Of a stretch of 64,000 nt of DNA, positions 27,689-35,044 are shown one piece after another (position 1 is the stretch's first letter; the number at the start of each line of letters is the position of its first letter). A model generated the notes under the pieces. That model did not search any database. It had not been told where the DNA came from and saw only the letters and a list, made by a program, of their open reading frames with translations. A program made the position numbers and the translations under genes. The DNA is from Brevibacillus fulvus. Its GTDB lineage: Bacteria; Bacillota; Bacilli; Brevibacillales; Brevibacillaceae. The stretch covers positions 1 to 64,000 of the forward strand of contig NZ_JAFBEB010000012.1 in assembly GCF_016908525.1 (NCBI RefSeq). Direction: 5' to 3'.

Positions 27689-28846
27689 ATGGAAAACTTT
27701 ATTTACCATAATCCCACCGAATTAATTTTTGGTAAGGGCCAGATTGTTCACCTGAAAGACAAGGTAGACAAATACGGAAAAAATGTGCTGCTTGTATATG
27801 GCGGCGGCAGCATTAAAAAAACCGGCCTGTACGATAAAATACTTTCGCTGCTCGGCGAAAAAGGGGCGAAAGTCTCGGAGTTGTCCGGTGTCGAACCAAA
27901 TCCGCGCTTGTCCACCGTGAATAAAGGAATTTCGCTGTGCAAGAGTGAGAAGATCGATTGGATTCTCGCGGTAGGCGGAGGCAGTGTGATCGATGCGGCC
28001 AAAGCCGTTGCCGTTGGCGCAGTCTACGAGGGAGATGTTTGGGATTTTTATACCCGCAAAGCCGTTCCGCAAAATGCGCTGCCATTGGGAACTGTCCTCA
28101 CCTTGGCCGCAACCGGCTCGGAGATGAACAGAGGCAGCGTCATTACCAATTGGGAAACCCAGCAAAAGCATGGCGGCAGTACGACCTTCCCGTCTTTTTC
28201 CATTCTTGATCCGGAAAATACGTTTAGCGTGCCGAAGGACCAAACAATTTATGGCATTTGCGATATGATGTCACACGTATTTGAGCAATATTTTTCGCAT
28301 ACGCCAAATATTCCTTTGCAAACCCGCATTGCCGAATCGATTTTGTTGACTGTAATCGAAAATGCGGAAAAAGCGATCGAAAATCCTCACGATTACGACG
28401 CTCGCGCCAACCTGATGTACAGCGCGACGATGGCCCTGAACGGCACGCTTCCGGTTGGGGTGGTGACGGACTGGGCTACGCATTCGATTGAGCATGCCGT
28501 CAGTGCTGTTTATGATATTCCGCACGGCGGAGGGTTGGCGATCATTTTCCCGAACTGGATGAAATACGTTTACAAGGAAAATGTGGATCGTTTCAAACGC
28601 TTTGCCATTCAAGTCTGGGGAGTCGATCCGGCAGGAAAATCGGATGATGAAATCGCGCAGGAGGGCATCGCCAAAACTTCGGAATTCTTCAAGCGCATCG
28701 GCGCGCCTACCCGTTTGGCTGATTACAAAATCGGGGATGAAAAAATCGAGGAAATGGCACAAAAAGCCGTACCGTTTGGACCGATTGGCAATTTTAAAAA
28801 GCTCCAAGCGGAAGATGTCGCGGAGATTTTGCGGATGAGCTTGTAA
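27689..28846 (+). CDS. iron-containing (type III) alcohol dehydrogenase, YugJ/butanol dehydrogenase type
   Basis: A 385-residue NAD(P)H-dependent alcohol dehydrogenase close in layout to B. subtilis YugJ/YugK and clostridial BdhA. The N-terminal Rossmann part has [17 protein letters not shown] and the nucleotide motif [13 protein letters not shown]. The C-terminal metal-binding domain has [25 protein letters not shown], which supplies the metal-binding histidines. It likely reduces C4-type or other aldehydes. A GGAGG ribosome site precedes it, and a bidirectional terminator follows, so it is a single-gene unit. Confidence 0.93.
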   Translation: MENFIYHNPTELIFGKGQIVHLKDKVDKYGKNVLLVYGGGSIKKTGLYDKILSLLGEKGAKVSELSGVEPNPRLSTVNKGISLCKSEKIDWILAVGGGSVIDAAKAVAVGAVYEGDVWDFYTRKAVPQNALPLGTVLTLAATGSEMNRGSVITNWETQQKHGGSTTFPSFSILDPENTFSVPKDQTIYGICDMMSHVFEQYFSHTPNIPLQTRIAESILLTVIENAEKAIENPHDYDARANLMYSATMALNGTLPVGVVTDWATHSIEHAVSAVYDIPHGGGLAIIFPNWMKYVYKENVDRFKRFAIQVWGVDPAGKSDDEIAQEGIAKTSEFFKRIGAPTRLADYKIGDEKIEEMAQKAVPFGPIGNFKKLQAEDVAEILRMSL

Positions 28847-28869
28847 TCGCTAAGCCGCATACTAAGAGC

Positions 28870-28928
28870 AAAAAGGGGGTTATTCTCAAACAGTGGTAAA
28901 CTGCTTGGGAATAACCCCGCTTTTCTTT
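28870..28928. terminator. bidirectional terminator between the alcohol dehydrogenase gene and argH
   Basis: Stem GGGGTTATTC / GAATAACCCC with an inner CAGT..ACTG extension, T-rich on both strands. It ends both convergent units. Confidence 0.88.
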
Positions 28929-28971
28929 CTTATGTCATCCAGCCGGCAGCTGTCGCCGGCGGACAATTCGC

Positions 28972-30417
28972 TCAGGCAGGTGATCCGACATCGATCAGCG
29001 ATTCGATCATCACTTTCTGACTGTTTCGCTCAATCCACACCATCGTCTCTTCTGTCCACGTTTTCCCGGTCTCAATTTGTTTTGCAACCTGGCTGCAGGC
29101 TGTGCCGCCTTGGGCGCTGCGGGCGTTGACTACCGTCTCGACTGCCAGCGCCGTATACACATCTTCTTCGATCTTGTCGGAAAAGCTGCGGAATTCCTCC
29201 AGTGTCAAATCGAGCAAATACTTTTTATGCTCGATGCAGTAAAGGACGGCCCTTCCTACGATTTCATGCGCTTGCCGGAATGGGATATCCTTGCGCACGA
29301 GATAGTCTGCCAAATCGGTCGCATTGGAAAAATCGTTTGTCACCGCCTGGCGCATCCGCTCCCGTTTTACCTGCATCGTCTGGATCATCGGCGTCAACAG
29401 GCCTAAGGCGCCGTGCAAGGTCGTAACCGTATCAAACATGCCTTCCTTGTCTTCTTGCAGATCTTTGTTATAGGCAAGCGGCAGCCCTTTCAACACCGTT
29501 AACAAGCCGATCAGATTGCCGTAGACTCTGCCGGTTTTGCCACGAACCAGTTCGGCAACGTCAGGATTTTTCTTCTGCGGCATGATACTAGACCCGGTAC
29601 AAAACGCATCGTCAAGTTCGATGAAAGAAAATTCTTGGCTGCTCCAGATGACCAATTCCTCACATAACCGCGAAAGATGGGCCATCAGCAACGAAGCGTT
29701 GGCCAAAAACTCCACAATGAAATCCCGATCGCTCACCGCATCCATGCTATTCACATAAATTCCGTCAAATTGCAGCAGATCGGCAACGAACTCCCGATCG
29801 ATTGGAAAAGTTGTTCCTGCCAGCGCTCCCGCCCCCAACGGCAAGATATTGACCCGTTTCCAACTTTCCTGCATTCGTTCGATGTCCCGCTGCAGCATGG
29901 AGACATAGGCCATCAGATGATAGCCCAGCAACACCGGCTGCGCCCGCTGCAAGTGCGTATAGCCCGGCATCACCGTATCCAGATGCAACTGGGCTTGCTC
30001 CAGCAAAGCTTTTTGCAAATAGACGGTTAGCTGAATGATCTCCATCAATTTTTCGCGCAGATACAAATGCATATCCAGCGCAACCTGATCATTGCGGCTT
30101 CGGCCTGTATGCAGTTTGCCCCCGACCGGCCCGATTTCATCAATCAGCAGCTTCTCGATGTTCATATGTACATCTTCATGCGCAGTCGAAAATTGCACTT
30201 GCCCATTTTCGATTTTTTCTTTTACTTTTTTCAACCCGGCAATGATTTGCTTGACTTCATCCATAGGCAAAATGCTGCATTTGCCCAACATGGCCACATG
30301 GGCCAGGCTGCCGACAATATCTTGCCGCCACATGATCTGGTCAAACGAAATCGAGGCAGTGTATTCATCTACCAGTTGATTTGTCGGTTTGGTAAAGCGG
30401 CCTCCCCACAGCTTCAT
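28972..30417 (-). CDS. argH: ArgH: argininosuccinate lyase
   Basis: A 481-residue enzyme of the fumarase/aspartase superfamily that splits argininosuccinate into arginine and fumarate. The signature loop [12 protein letters not shown] carries the catalytic Ser. Also visible are [10 protein letters not shown] and the catalytic His region [12 protein letters not shown] and [11 protein letters not shown]. Its ATG overlaps the argG stop (ATGA), so the two are translationally coupled. Confidence 0.97.
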   Translation of the reverse strand: MKLWGGRFTKPTNQLVDEYTASISFDQIMWRQDIVGSLAHVAMLGKCSILPMDEVKQIIAGLKKVKEKIENGQVQFSTAHEDVHMNIEKLLIDEIGPVGGKLHTGRSRNDQVALDMHLYLREKLMEIIQLTVYLQKALLEQAQLHLDTVMPGYTHLQRAQPVLLGYHLMAYVSMLQRDIERMQESWKRVNILPLGAGALAGTTFPIDREFVADLLQFDGIYVNSMDAVSDRDFIVEFLANASLLMAHLSRLCEELVIWSSQEFSFIELDDAFCTGSSIMPQKKNPDVAELVRGKTGRVYGNLIGLLTVLKGLPLAYNKDLQEDKEGMFDTVTTLHGALGLLTPMIQTMQVKRERMRQAVTNDFSNATDLADYLVRKDIPFRQAHEIVGRAVLYCIEHKKYLLDLTLEEFRSFSDKIEEDVYTALAVETVVNARSAQGGTACSQVAKQIETGKTWTEETMVWIERNSQKVMIESLIDVGSPA

Positions 30418-31670
30418 TGCTTGATCGCATCCTTTTCGTTGATCTTCAGCGCTGTTTTCTCTTTTGCCTGCAAGGCGCCTTCATTCACTTCCGCATAAAC
30501 TTTCGTCGGCAATCCCCACAGCTTGATAAAGCCGAGCGCAGCCTGATGGTCAAACTGATCGCCTGCATTATAGGTAGCCAGTTCGTGGCTATACAGCGTG
30601 GAAGGCGATTTGCGGCCAACGACCGTCGCATTTCCTTTGAACAGTTTTACGCGGACGACACCGGTGACATTTTGCTGCGTTTCCTCAATGAATGCTTGCA
30701 ACGCACTGCGGATCGGCGAATACCATAGCCCTTCGTAAATGACGTCCGCCATTTTTTGCTCAATGATCGGTTTAAAATGGGCCACTTCCCGCGGTTGGGT
30801 CAGGAATTCCAATTCGCGATGTGCTAAAATAAGTGTAGTGGCGGCAGGGGTTTCATACACTTCACGCGACTTGATTCCCACGAGCCGATTCTCCACATGA
30901 TCGATCCGTCCCACCCCGTGTTTTCCCGCAATTTTGTTTAACTTCAAGATCAATTCGGACAGCAGCATTTCTTCCCCGTTCAGCGCGGTCGGGACGCCTT
31001 TCACAAAGGTGATTTCAATTTCTTCCGGTTGATCCGGCGCATTTTCAATCGAGTTGGTCAACTCGTACGCTTCTTCCGGCGGAGCCGCCCATGGGTCTTC
31101 CAATACACCGCATTCACAGCTTCTGCCCCACAAGTTTTGATCAATGCTAAACGGATTATCCAAATCAATCGGAATCGGAATATTATGTTTTTGAGCAAAC
31201 TGGATTTCTTCATCGCGCGTCCAGCCCCATTCACGAACCGGCGCGACAATCTTCAAATTGGGGTTTAGCGCTGTGAACGAGACATCAAACCGCACCTGAT
31301 CGTTGCCTTTCCCCGTGCAACCATGCGCAACAGCGACCGCTCCTTCTTTTTCGGCAATCTCCACCAGCACGCGGGAGATCAAATAACGAGACAAGGAAGA
31401 AACCAAGGGATACTTGCCTTCATACAAGGCGTTGGCTTTCAAGGCCGGCAAAACATAATCGTTGGCAAAAGCCTCCTTGGCATCAACAACGACCGATTTA
31501 ATCGCCCCTACTTGCAAGGCTTTGTTTTGCACGAAATCGAGATCCTTGCCTTCCCCTACATCAAACGTAACCGCAATCACATCGTAATTGTATGTTTCTT
31601 GCAACCAGCGGATGGCCACCGATGTATCCAATCCTCCGGAATATGCCAAGACAATCTTCTCTTTTGCCAT
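30414..31670 (-). CDS. argG: ArgG: argininosuccinate synthase
   Basis: A 418-residue ATP-dependent ligase of citrulline and aspartate. The N-terminal P-loop motif is [16 protein letters not shown], followed by [16 protein letters not shown] with the aspartate/citrulline-binding residues and the GRSCECG segment. It is first in the argGH unit, behind an ArgR-type promoter (31709-31737). Ornithine carbamoyltransferase is encoded in a separate unit beyond the c-di-GMP locus. Confidence 0.97.
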   Translation of the reverse strand: MAKEKIVLAYSGGLDTSVAIRWLQETYNYDVIAVTFDVGEGKDLDFVQNKALQVGAIKSVVVDAKEAFANDYVLPALKANALYEGKYPLVSSLSRYLISRVLVEIAEKEGAVAVAHGCTGKGNDQVRFDVSFTALNPNLKIVAPVREWGWTRDEEIQFAQKHNIPIPIDLDNPFSIDQNLWGRSCECGVLEDPWAAPPEEAYELTNSIENAPDQPEEIEITFVKGVPTALNGEEMLLSELILKLNKIAGKHGVGRIDHVENRLVGIKSREVYETPAATTLILAHRELEFLTQPREVAHFKPIIEQKMADVIYEGLWYSPIRSALQAFIEETQQNVTGVVRVKLFKGNATVVGRKSPSTLYSHELATYNAGDQFDHQAALGFIKLWGLPTKVYAEVNEGALQAKEKTALKINEKDAIKQ

Positions 31671-31708
31671 GTTTACCTCTCCCTGTTCTATAAAATCATC
31701 TGTGTTTA

Positions 31709-31737
31709 ATTATACGTATTAATTTATAAAAATACAA
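31709..31737 (-). promoter_or_regulatory. argGH promoter with probable ARG box
   Basis: Minus-strand TTGTAT (31737-31732), 17-nt spacer, TATAAT (31714-31709). The spacer TTTTATAAATTAATACG resembles the AT-rich half-site bound by ArgR/AhrC, as also seen before carA and argC. Confidence 0.7.
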
Positions 31738-31756
31738 CAATAATTCGGTTTGCAAC

Positions 31757-31783
31757 AAAAAAAGACACTCTTAGCTGAGTGCC
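31757..31783 (-). terminator. intrinsic terminator overlapping the end of the HD-GYP gene
   Basis: Minus-strand GGCACTC-AGCTAA-GAGTGTC followed by seven T. The hairpin's 5' arm is inside the last codons of the HD-GYP gene and the loop contains its stop codon. Confidence 0.88.
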
Positions 31784-33111
31784 TTCTCCAAAAACTCTTC
31801 CTTTTCCGTTTGTTCCCCTTGCCGTATGTATGCTTTCAATTTTTCCGGAGGCAATTCGCGAATATACTTGACAAACAACTTGGCAATCTCTTCGTCGAAC
31901 TGGCTTCCATACCCCTCCTCGATGCGGCACAGCGCTTCCGCCACAGGCACCCCTTCCCGGTATGGCCGATTGGAGACCATCGCATCAAAAGCATCAGAGA
32001 TGGCCAAAATTCTGGCCATCAGCGGGATATTTTCCCCTCTCAACCGATCGGGATACCCTCGCCCGTCGATGCGTTCATGGTGGGAACGAATCGCCGGCAG
32101 CAAATTCTGAAACACGCCTGCTTGCTTCAATATTTCATATCCAATCACCGTATGCTGCTTGATTCGATTGAATTCTTCCGGTGTTAATTTTCCATCCTTA
32201 TTTAAAATTTCATCTTCAATTCCAATTTTCCCAATATCATGCAAAATCCCGCCGAAGTAAACCTCTTCGATCTTTTCCGGAGGCAGCTCAAGCAGGACAG
32301 CAATTTCTTTGGCCCAGTGAGCCACTCTCTGTGAATGGCCACTGGTATATTGATCCTTGGCATCAATGGACGCTGCCATTGCAGTTAAAAAGGAGCGATT
32401 CAACGCTTTGATTTCATCGACTTTGGCCTTCAAATTGTCCAGACCTTTAAAATATTGCCGTACCACCCCATTGAAGGCAGCAATTACGGCTATAATCGGA
32501 AGCAGAGCCAAGAGACCGTATCCTTCCACCAGCCGAACAGCGATGGCGCCGGTCAGCATGAGGATCAAGTAAATCAAGGTTGTCCCTTTGGCCAAGTTTT
32601 TAACCGTCGAAAACCAGGCTAACTTGAAATAATACGATATGCCAATTGCGCACAACACAATATTGACCAACCAGTAAACAACAGCCAGGATCATGTCAGA
32701 GATCATGCTGTTGACGTGGTACTCGATCAGTACCCGCTGCATAAAGTCGACCAGCCAAATCGTCAACAAGAGTTGGCCGGTATTTGCAAGCGCTTTGATC
32801 AGATGAAAACGAACCAGAAAAGCAATGATTAATGTTTCGATTAAGGCTGTCCATACCCCCACCCAAGCACCGTACAGCAAAATTCCCGTAAAAATCACCG
32901 CATTGTTCAGCGTAATCGTAGAATTAAGTGTTCTCATGGGCGCAAATGAAAAGATGAGTGTTAAAAGGGTATATGTAAAGAGGACCATCCAGTGCTCGCG
33001 CGTCTGCCAAGCAGCGGTTGCTTGAATCAAGATCAGCAATCCAGCGATCGTGAATCCAAACTGGACGATTATCCCCTTCAATTTTTGCGTATGTTCAGCC
33101 TTTAGCCGCAT
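31771..33111 (-). CDS. membrane-anchored HD-GYP domain protein, probable c-di-GMP phosphodiesterase
   Basis: A 446-residue protein. Residues 1 to about 230 contain roughly seven hydrophobic segments, and about 245-430 form an HD-GYP domain. Catalytic motifs are complete: HSQRVAHWAKE, the dyad ILHDIGKIGI, the KQHTVIGYEIL segment and HHERIDGRGYP (the GYP motif). HD-GYP enzymes hydrolyse c-di-GMP to pGpG or GMP. The start follows GGGAAGG and overlaps the DUF5317 gene by 17 nt. It is the distal gene of a locus headed by tandem c-di-GMP-II riboswitches, so it probably closes a feedback loop (inference). Confidence 0.92.
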   Translation of the reverse strand: MRLKAEHTQKLKGIIVQFGFTIAGLLILIQATAAWQTREHWMVLFTYTLLTLIFSFAPMRTLNSTITLNNAVIFTGILLYGAWVGVWTALIETLIIAFLVRFHLIKALANTGQLLLTIWLVDFMQRVLIEYHVNSMISDMILAVVYWLVNIVLCAIGISYYFKLAWFSTVKNLAKGTTLIYLILMLTGAIAVRLVEGYGLLALLPIIAVIAAFNGVVRQYFKGLDNLKAKVDEIKALNRSFLTAMAASIDAKDQYTSGHSQRVAHWAKEIAVLLELPPEKIEEVYFGGILHDIGKIGIEDEILNKDGKLTPEEFNRIKQHTVIGYEILKQAGVFQNLLPAIRSHHERIDGRGYPDRLRGENIPLMARILAISDAFDAMVSNRPYREGVPVAEALCRIEEGYGSQFDEEIAKLFVKYIRELPPEKLKAYIRQGEQTEKEEFLEKALS

Positions 33112-33646
33112 AATTTTTACCTTCCCGCAGATGTATTAAAGAAATCGGCTTGTTCATTAATCGCTGAATTAACAAAAAAGCACCTAACATGATAAACAAG
33201 TCGCCAATACTTATCACACGGGGTATAATCACAGGCATGTAGATAATATCAGTCAAAAACGGCAAATTTGTCGCTTCTGTCAATACGCTGTGTTTAAAAT
33301 TCGTCCCGTTGATCACCGGCTCCAAATCATAAGGGAGCTTCTTTGCCTGTTCCAGATCGATTGGCATTCTTCCTTTATTGCTCCAAATCGCTAGAGCATT
33401 CAGAAACCAGCCCAATAAAAAAATGCGTATATCCTCATGCTGTTTGTTGAAGAAGAAGAACAGCAGGATGAACAAGTAGGAAAGAGAGATAAAAATCCCT
33501 GCTATTTCATGCCAGATGCCTGCACATACTTGAAGTATGATACTGATTGCCAGCAAATACAATCTGTAAAACTTGGGAATATCCTTGATCCTGCCTCCTC
33601 TGAGAAAGGCGATCAAAAACGAGATCGCTATAACGTCGAGTAACAC
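33095..33646 (-). CDS. DUF5317-like integral membrane protein
   Basis: A 183-residue protein with about five membrane segments (LLDVIAISFLIAFLRGG, YLLAISIILQVCAGI, GIFISLSYLFILLFFFF, and others). A conserved-looking polar loop reads WSNKGRMPIDLEQAKKLPYDLEPVINGTNFKHSVL. The pattern NxGxMP followed by KH and LPFLTDI fits DUF5317, a family I recall beside HD-GYP genes in Firmicutes; this assignment is from memory. The start is GTG at 33646 behind AGAGGGGGG. It lies between the small peptide's terminator and the HD-GYP gene, with which it overlaps. Function unknown. Confidence 0.75.
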   Translation of the reverse strand: MLLDVIAISFLIAFLRGGRIKDIPKFYRLYLLAISIILQVCAGIWHEIAGIFISLSYLFILLFFFFNKQHEDIRIFLLGWFLNALAIWSNKGRMPIDLEQAKKLPYDLEPVINGTNFKHSVLTEATNLPFLTDIIYMPVIIPRVISIGDLFIMLGAFLLIQRLMNKPISLIHLREGKNYAAKG

Positions 33647-33666
33647 GAAAAACCCCCCTCTTGTGG

Positions 33667-33698
33667 AAAAAACACCACTTATACAAGCGGTGTTTTTT
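33667..33698 (-). terminator. strong intrinsic terminator between the small peptide gene and DUF5317
   Basis: Minus-strand AAAAAACACC-G-CTT-GTAT-AAG-T-GGTGTTTTTT: a 13-bp stem with a T run. The DUF5317/HD-GYP genes lie only 20 nt beyond it, so they depend on readthrough or on a promoter I cannot see. This would make the small peptide transcript the dominant product. Confidence 0.88.
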
Positions 33699-33713
33699 CA
33701 GACTTGCAGCTTA

Positions 33714-33791
33714 TCAACCAAAATGGTAGTTTGCCGAAGTAGCTGCTACGATTGCAGCAACCAAAAGCACAGCCATGAACAATTTCTTCAT
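33714..33791 (-). CDS. 25-residue signal-peptide-like ORF under tandem c-di-GMP riboswitches
   Basis: A small ORF starting MKKLFMAV and ending SANYHFG, then TGA. Reality is supported by an excellent AAGGAGGG ribosome site 7 nt before the ATG, a riboswitch leader directly upstream and a perfect terminator directly downstream. The product has two lysines, a hydrophobic core of about 14 residues and a short C-terminal tail after ATSA. Signal peptidase I cleavage after ATSA would release NYHFG, and cleavage after VAA would release TSANYHFG. That layout resembles precursors of Phr-type or other short peptide pheromones, but a membrane-active micropeptide is equally possible. I know of no named homologue. 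Confidence 0.75.
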   Translation of the reverse strand: MKKLFMAVLLVAAIVAATSANYHFG

Positions 33792-33797
33792 TTCATG

Positions 33798-33825
33798 TCC
33801 CTCCTTAATAGAATTTAAAGAGGAA
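33798..33825 (-). promoter_or_regulatory. Shine-Dalgarno-sequestering hairpin, putative expression platform
   Basis: Minus-strand nucleotides 33825-33815 can pair with 33808-33798 over 11 bp (two G-U pairs) around a 6-nt loop, burying the whole AAGGAGGGA ribosome site. The 5' arm shares five nucleotides with the 3' strand of the second aptamer's closing stem P1. The two helices are therefore mutually exclusive. Ligand-stabilised P1 would free the ribosome site, which predicts a translational ON switch. Confidence 0.7.
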
Positions 33826-33894
33826 GGTGGGTTCGCTATTTGCTCCGCACAGACCAAGCGACCATGTACAGTCTGTGTTTCTTCGCTTCTCCCT
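33821..33894 (-). ncRNA. c-di-GMP-II riboswitch aptamer, second (3') copy
   Basis: Minus strand. P1 pairs AGGGAG (33894-33889) with CTTCCT (33826-33821). P2 is CACAGAC / GTCTGTG with a 16-nt loop containing TGGT-CGCT-TG. The downstream strand AGCG-AA-CCCA pairs back with that loop as the pseudoknot of c-di-GMP-II RNAs, retaining the two unpaired A residues. The GGAG..ATAG segment precedes it. Compared with the first copy, three P2 pairs and one pseudoknot pair show compensatory changes. It ends 29 nt before the peptide ATG. Confidence 0.88.
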
Positions 33895-33901
33895 GGGCAA
33901 C

Positions 33902-33974
33902 AGGAAGGTGATTTCGCTACTCACTCCATATAGGCCAAGCGATCAGTTACAGCCTATATTTCATAGTTCTTCCT
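33902..33974 (-). ncRNA. c-di-GMP-II riboswitch aptamer, first (5') copy
   Basis: Minus strand. P1 pairs AGGAAG (33974-33969) with CTTCCT (33907-33902). P2 is ATATAGGC / GCCTATAT with a 16-nt loop ending TGAT-CGCT-TG. AGCG-AA-ATCA pairs back to form the pseudoknot. The motifs GGAA, TATGAA, CTTG, GAGTGAGTAG and the unpaired AA align with the Clostridium acetobutylicum c-di-GMP-II aptamer as I recall it (Rfam RF01786). Only 7 nt separate it from the second copy. Two aptamers in series can give a steeper or two-input response. Confidence 0.9.
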
Positions 33975-33983
33975 AAGAGGAAT

Positions 33984-34011
33984 TTTATACCAAAATCTCA
34001 ATTTTCGGCAA
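33984..34011 (-). promoter_or_regulatory. sigma-A promoter of the riboswitch-peptide transcript
   Basis: Minus-strand TTGCCG (34011-34006), 16-nt spacer, TATAAA (33989-33984). Transcription would begin near 33977, just before the first aptamer, so almost the whole leader is riboswitch. No clear terminator separates this from argF upstream. Confidence 0.65.
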
Positions 34012-34072
34012 TATTCGAAATCTAGTAGTTTTGCTTCAATTATTGAGTAGGTATTTAGTCCTATTTAATATT

Positions 34073-35044
34073 TTACATTACCGCATTCATGACAGCTTTT
34101 TGGGCATGCAGCCTGTTTTCCGCCTGATCAAAGACGACCGAATGAATGCTGTCGATCACCTCAGCAGCTACCTCTTCTCCACGATGAGCCGGCAGGCAAT
34201 GCATAAAAATATAATCCGGTGCGGCCAGTTTGACCAACGCTTCGTTGATTTGATAGCCGGCAAATGCTTGCAACCGGACTTCATTTTCCGCTTCATACCC
34301 CATACTCGTCCATACATCTGTATATATCACATCAGCATCGCTTGCCGCCAGCTGTGGATTATTGGTAACGAGCAAACTGCCTCCGCTTTTTTCCGCATAT
34401 GATGCGGCCAACTCGGCAATGTCGGACGACAGTTCGTAGCCTTGCGGAGTGGCTATCCGCACATGCAATCCGAGCATCGCCGCCGCCAATATGAGCGAGT
34501 TGGCTACGTTGTTGCCATCGCCCACGTAGGCGAGTTTGATCCCTTGCAGTTTTCCTTTGTGCTCTTTGATCGTCAACAAATCGGCGAGCGCCTGGCAAGG
34601 ATGGAATCGATCGGTCAAACCGTTGATAATCGGAATGGTCGCATGGCGCGCCAATTCCTCGACGTCTTCGTGCGCATGGGTCCGAATCATGATCGCATCG
34701 ACATAACGGGAGAGAACTTTGGCGGTATCGCTGATCGGTTCGCCGCGGCCCAGCTGCAAGTCCTTGTCGCTGAGGAACAATCCCAGCCCGCCTAATTGGT
34801 AAATCCCTACCTCAAAGGAGACGCGGGTGCGGGTAGAAGACTTGGAAAAAATCATGCCCAATGTCTTGCCTTTTAACGGTTGATAGACTTGCCCGCTTTT
34901 CTGATTCTGTTTGAGCCGATTCGCCAGGTCAAGCAAATAGAGCAGCTCTTCCGGCTTGAATTCGTCGATCCGCAGCAGGTCCTTTCCCTTAAAGTTGGCT
35001 AACGATACGTTTTGATAAGGTGCCAATGTCTTCACAGGCTCCAT
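34073..35044 (-). CDS. argF: ArgF: ornithine carbamoyltransferase
   Basis: A 323-residue enzyme converting ornithine and carbamoyl phosphate to citrulline. The carbamoyl-phosphate motif is FSKSSTRTRVSF, the second is MIRTHAHEDVEELA, and the ornithine-binding segments are HPCQALADL and MHCLPAHRGEEV. The ATG at 35044 follows AAAAGGAA with good spacing; an in-frame GTG lies three codons earlier. Either start overlaps the carB end by more than 50 nt, indicating coupling. Last gene of the carA-carB-argF unit. Confidence 0.96.
   Translation of the reverse strand: MEPVKTLAPYQNVSLANFKGKDLLRIDEFKPEELLYLLDLANRLKQNQKSGQVYQPLKGKTLGMIFSKSSTRTRVSFEVGIYQLGGLGLFLSDKDLQLGRGEPISDTAKVLSRYVDAIMIRTHAHEDVEELARHATIPIINGLTDRFHPCQALADLLTIKEHKGKLQGIKLAYVGDGNNVANSLILAAAMLGLHVRIATPQGYELSSDIAELAASYAEKSGGSLLVTNNPQLAASDADVIYTDVWTSMGYEAENEVRLQAFAGYQINEALVKLAAPDYIFMHCLPAHRGEEVAAEVIDSIHSVVFDQAENRLHAQKAVMNAVM

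Noticed and set aside
33821-33974. Class I c-di-GMP (GEMM-I), ydaO or glycine riboswitch for the tandem elements
   Set aside because: The GGGACGCAAAGC core of GEMM-I and the glycine and ydaO cores are missing; only the c-di-GMP-II pairing scheme fits both copies.
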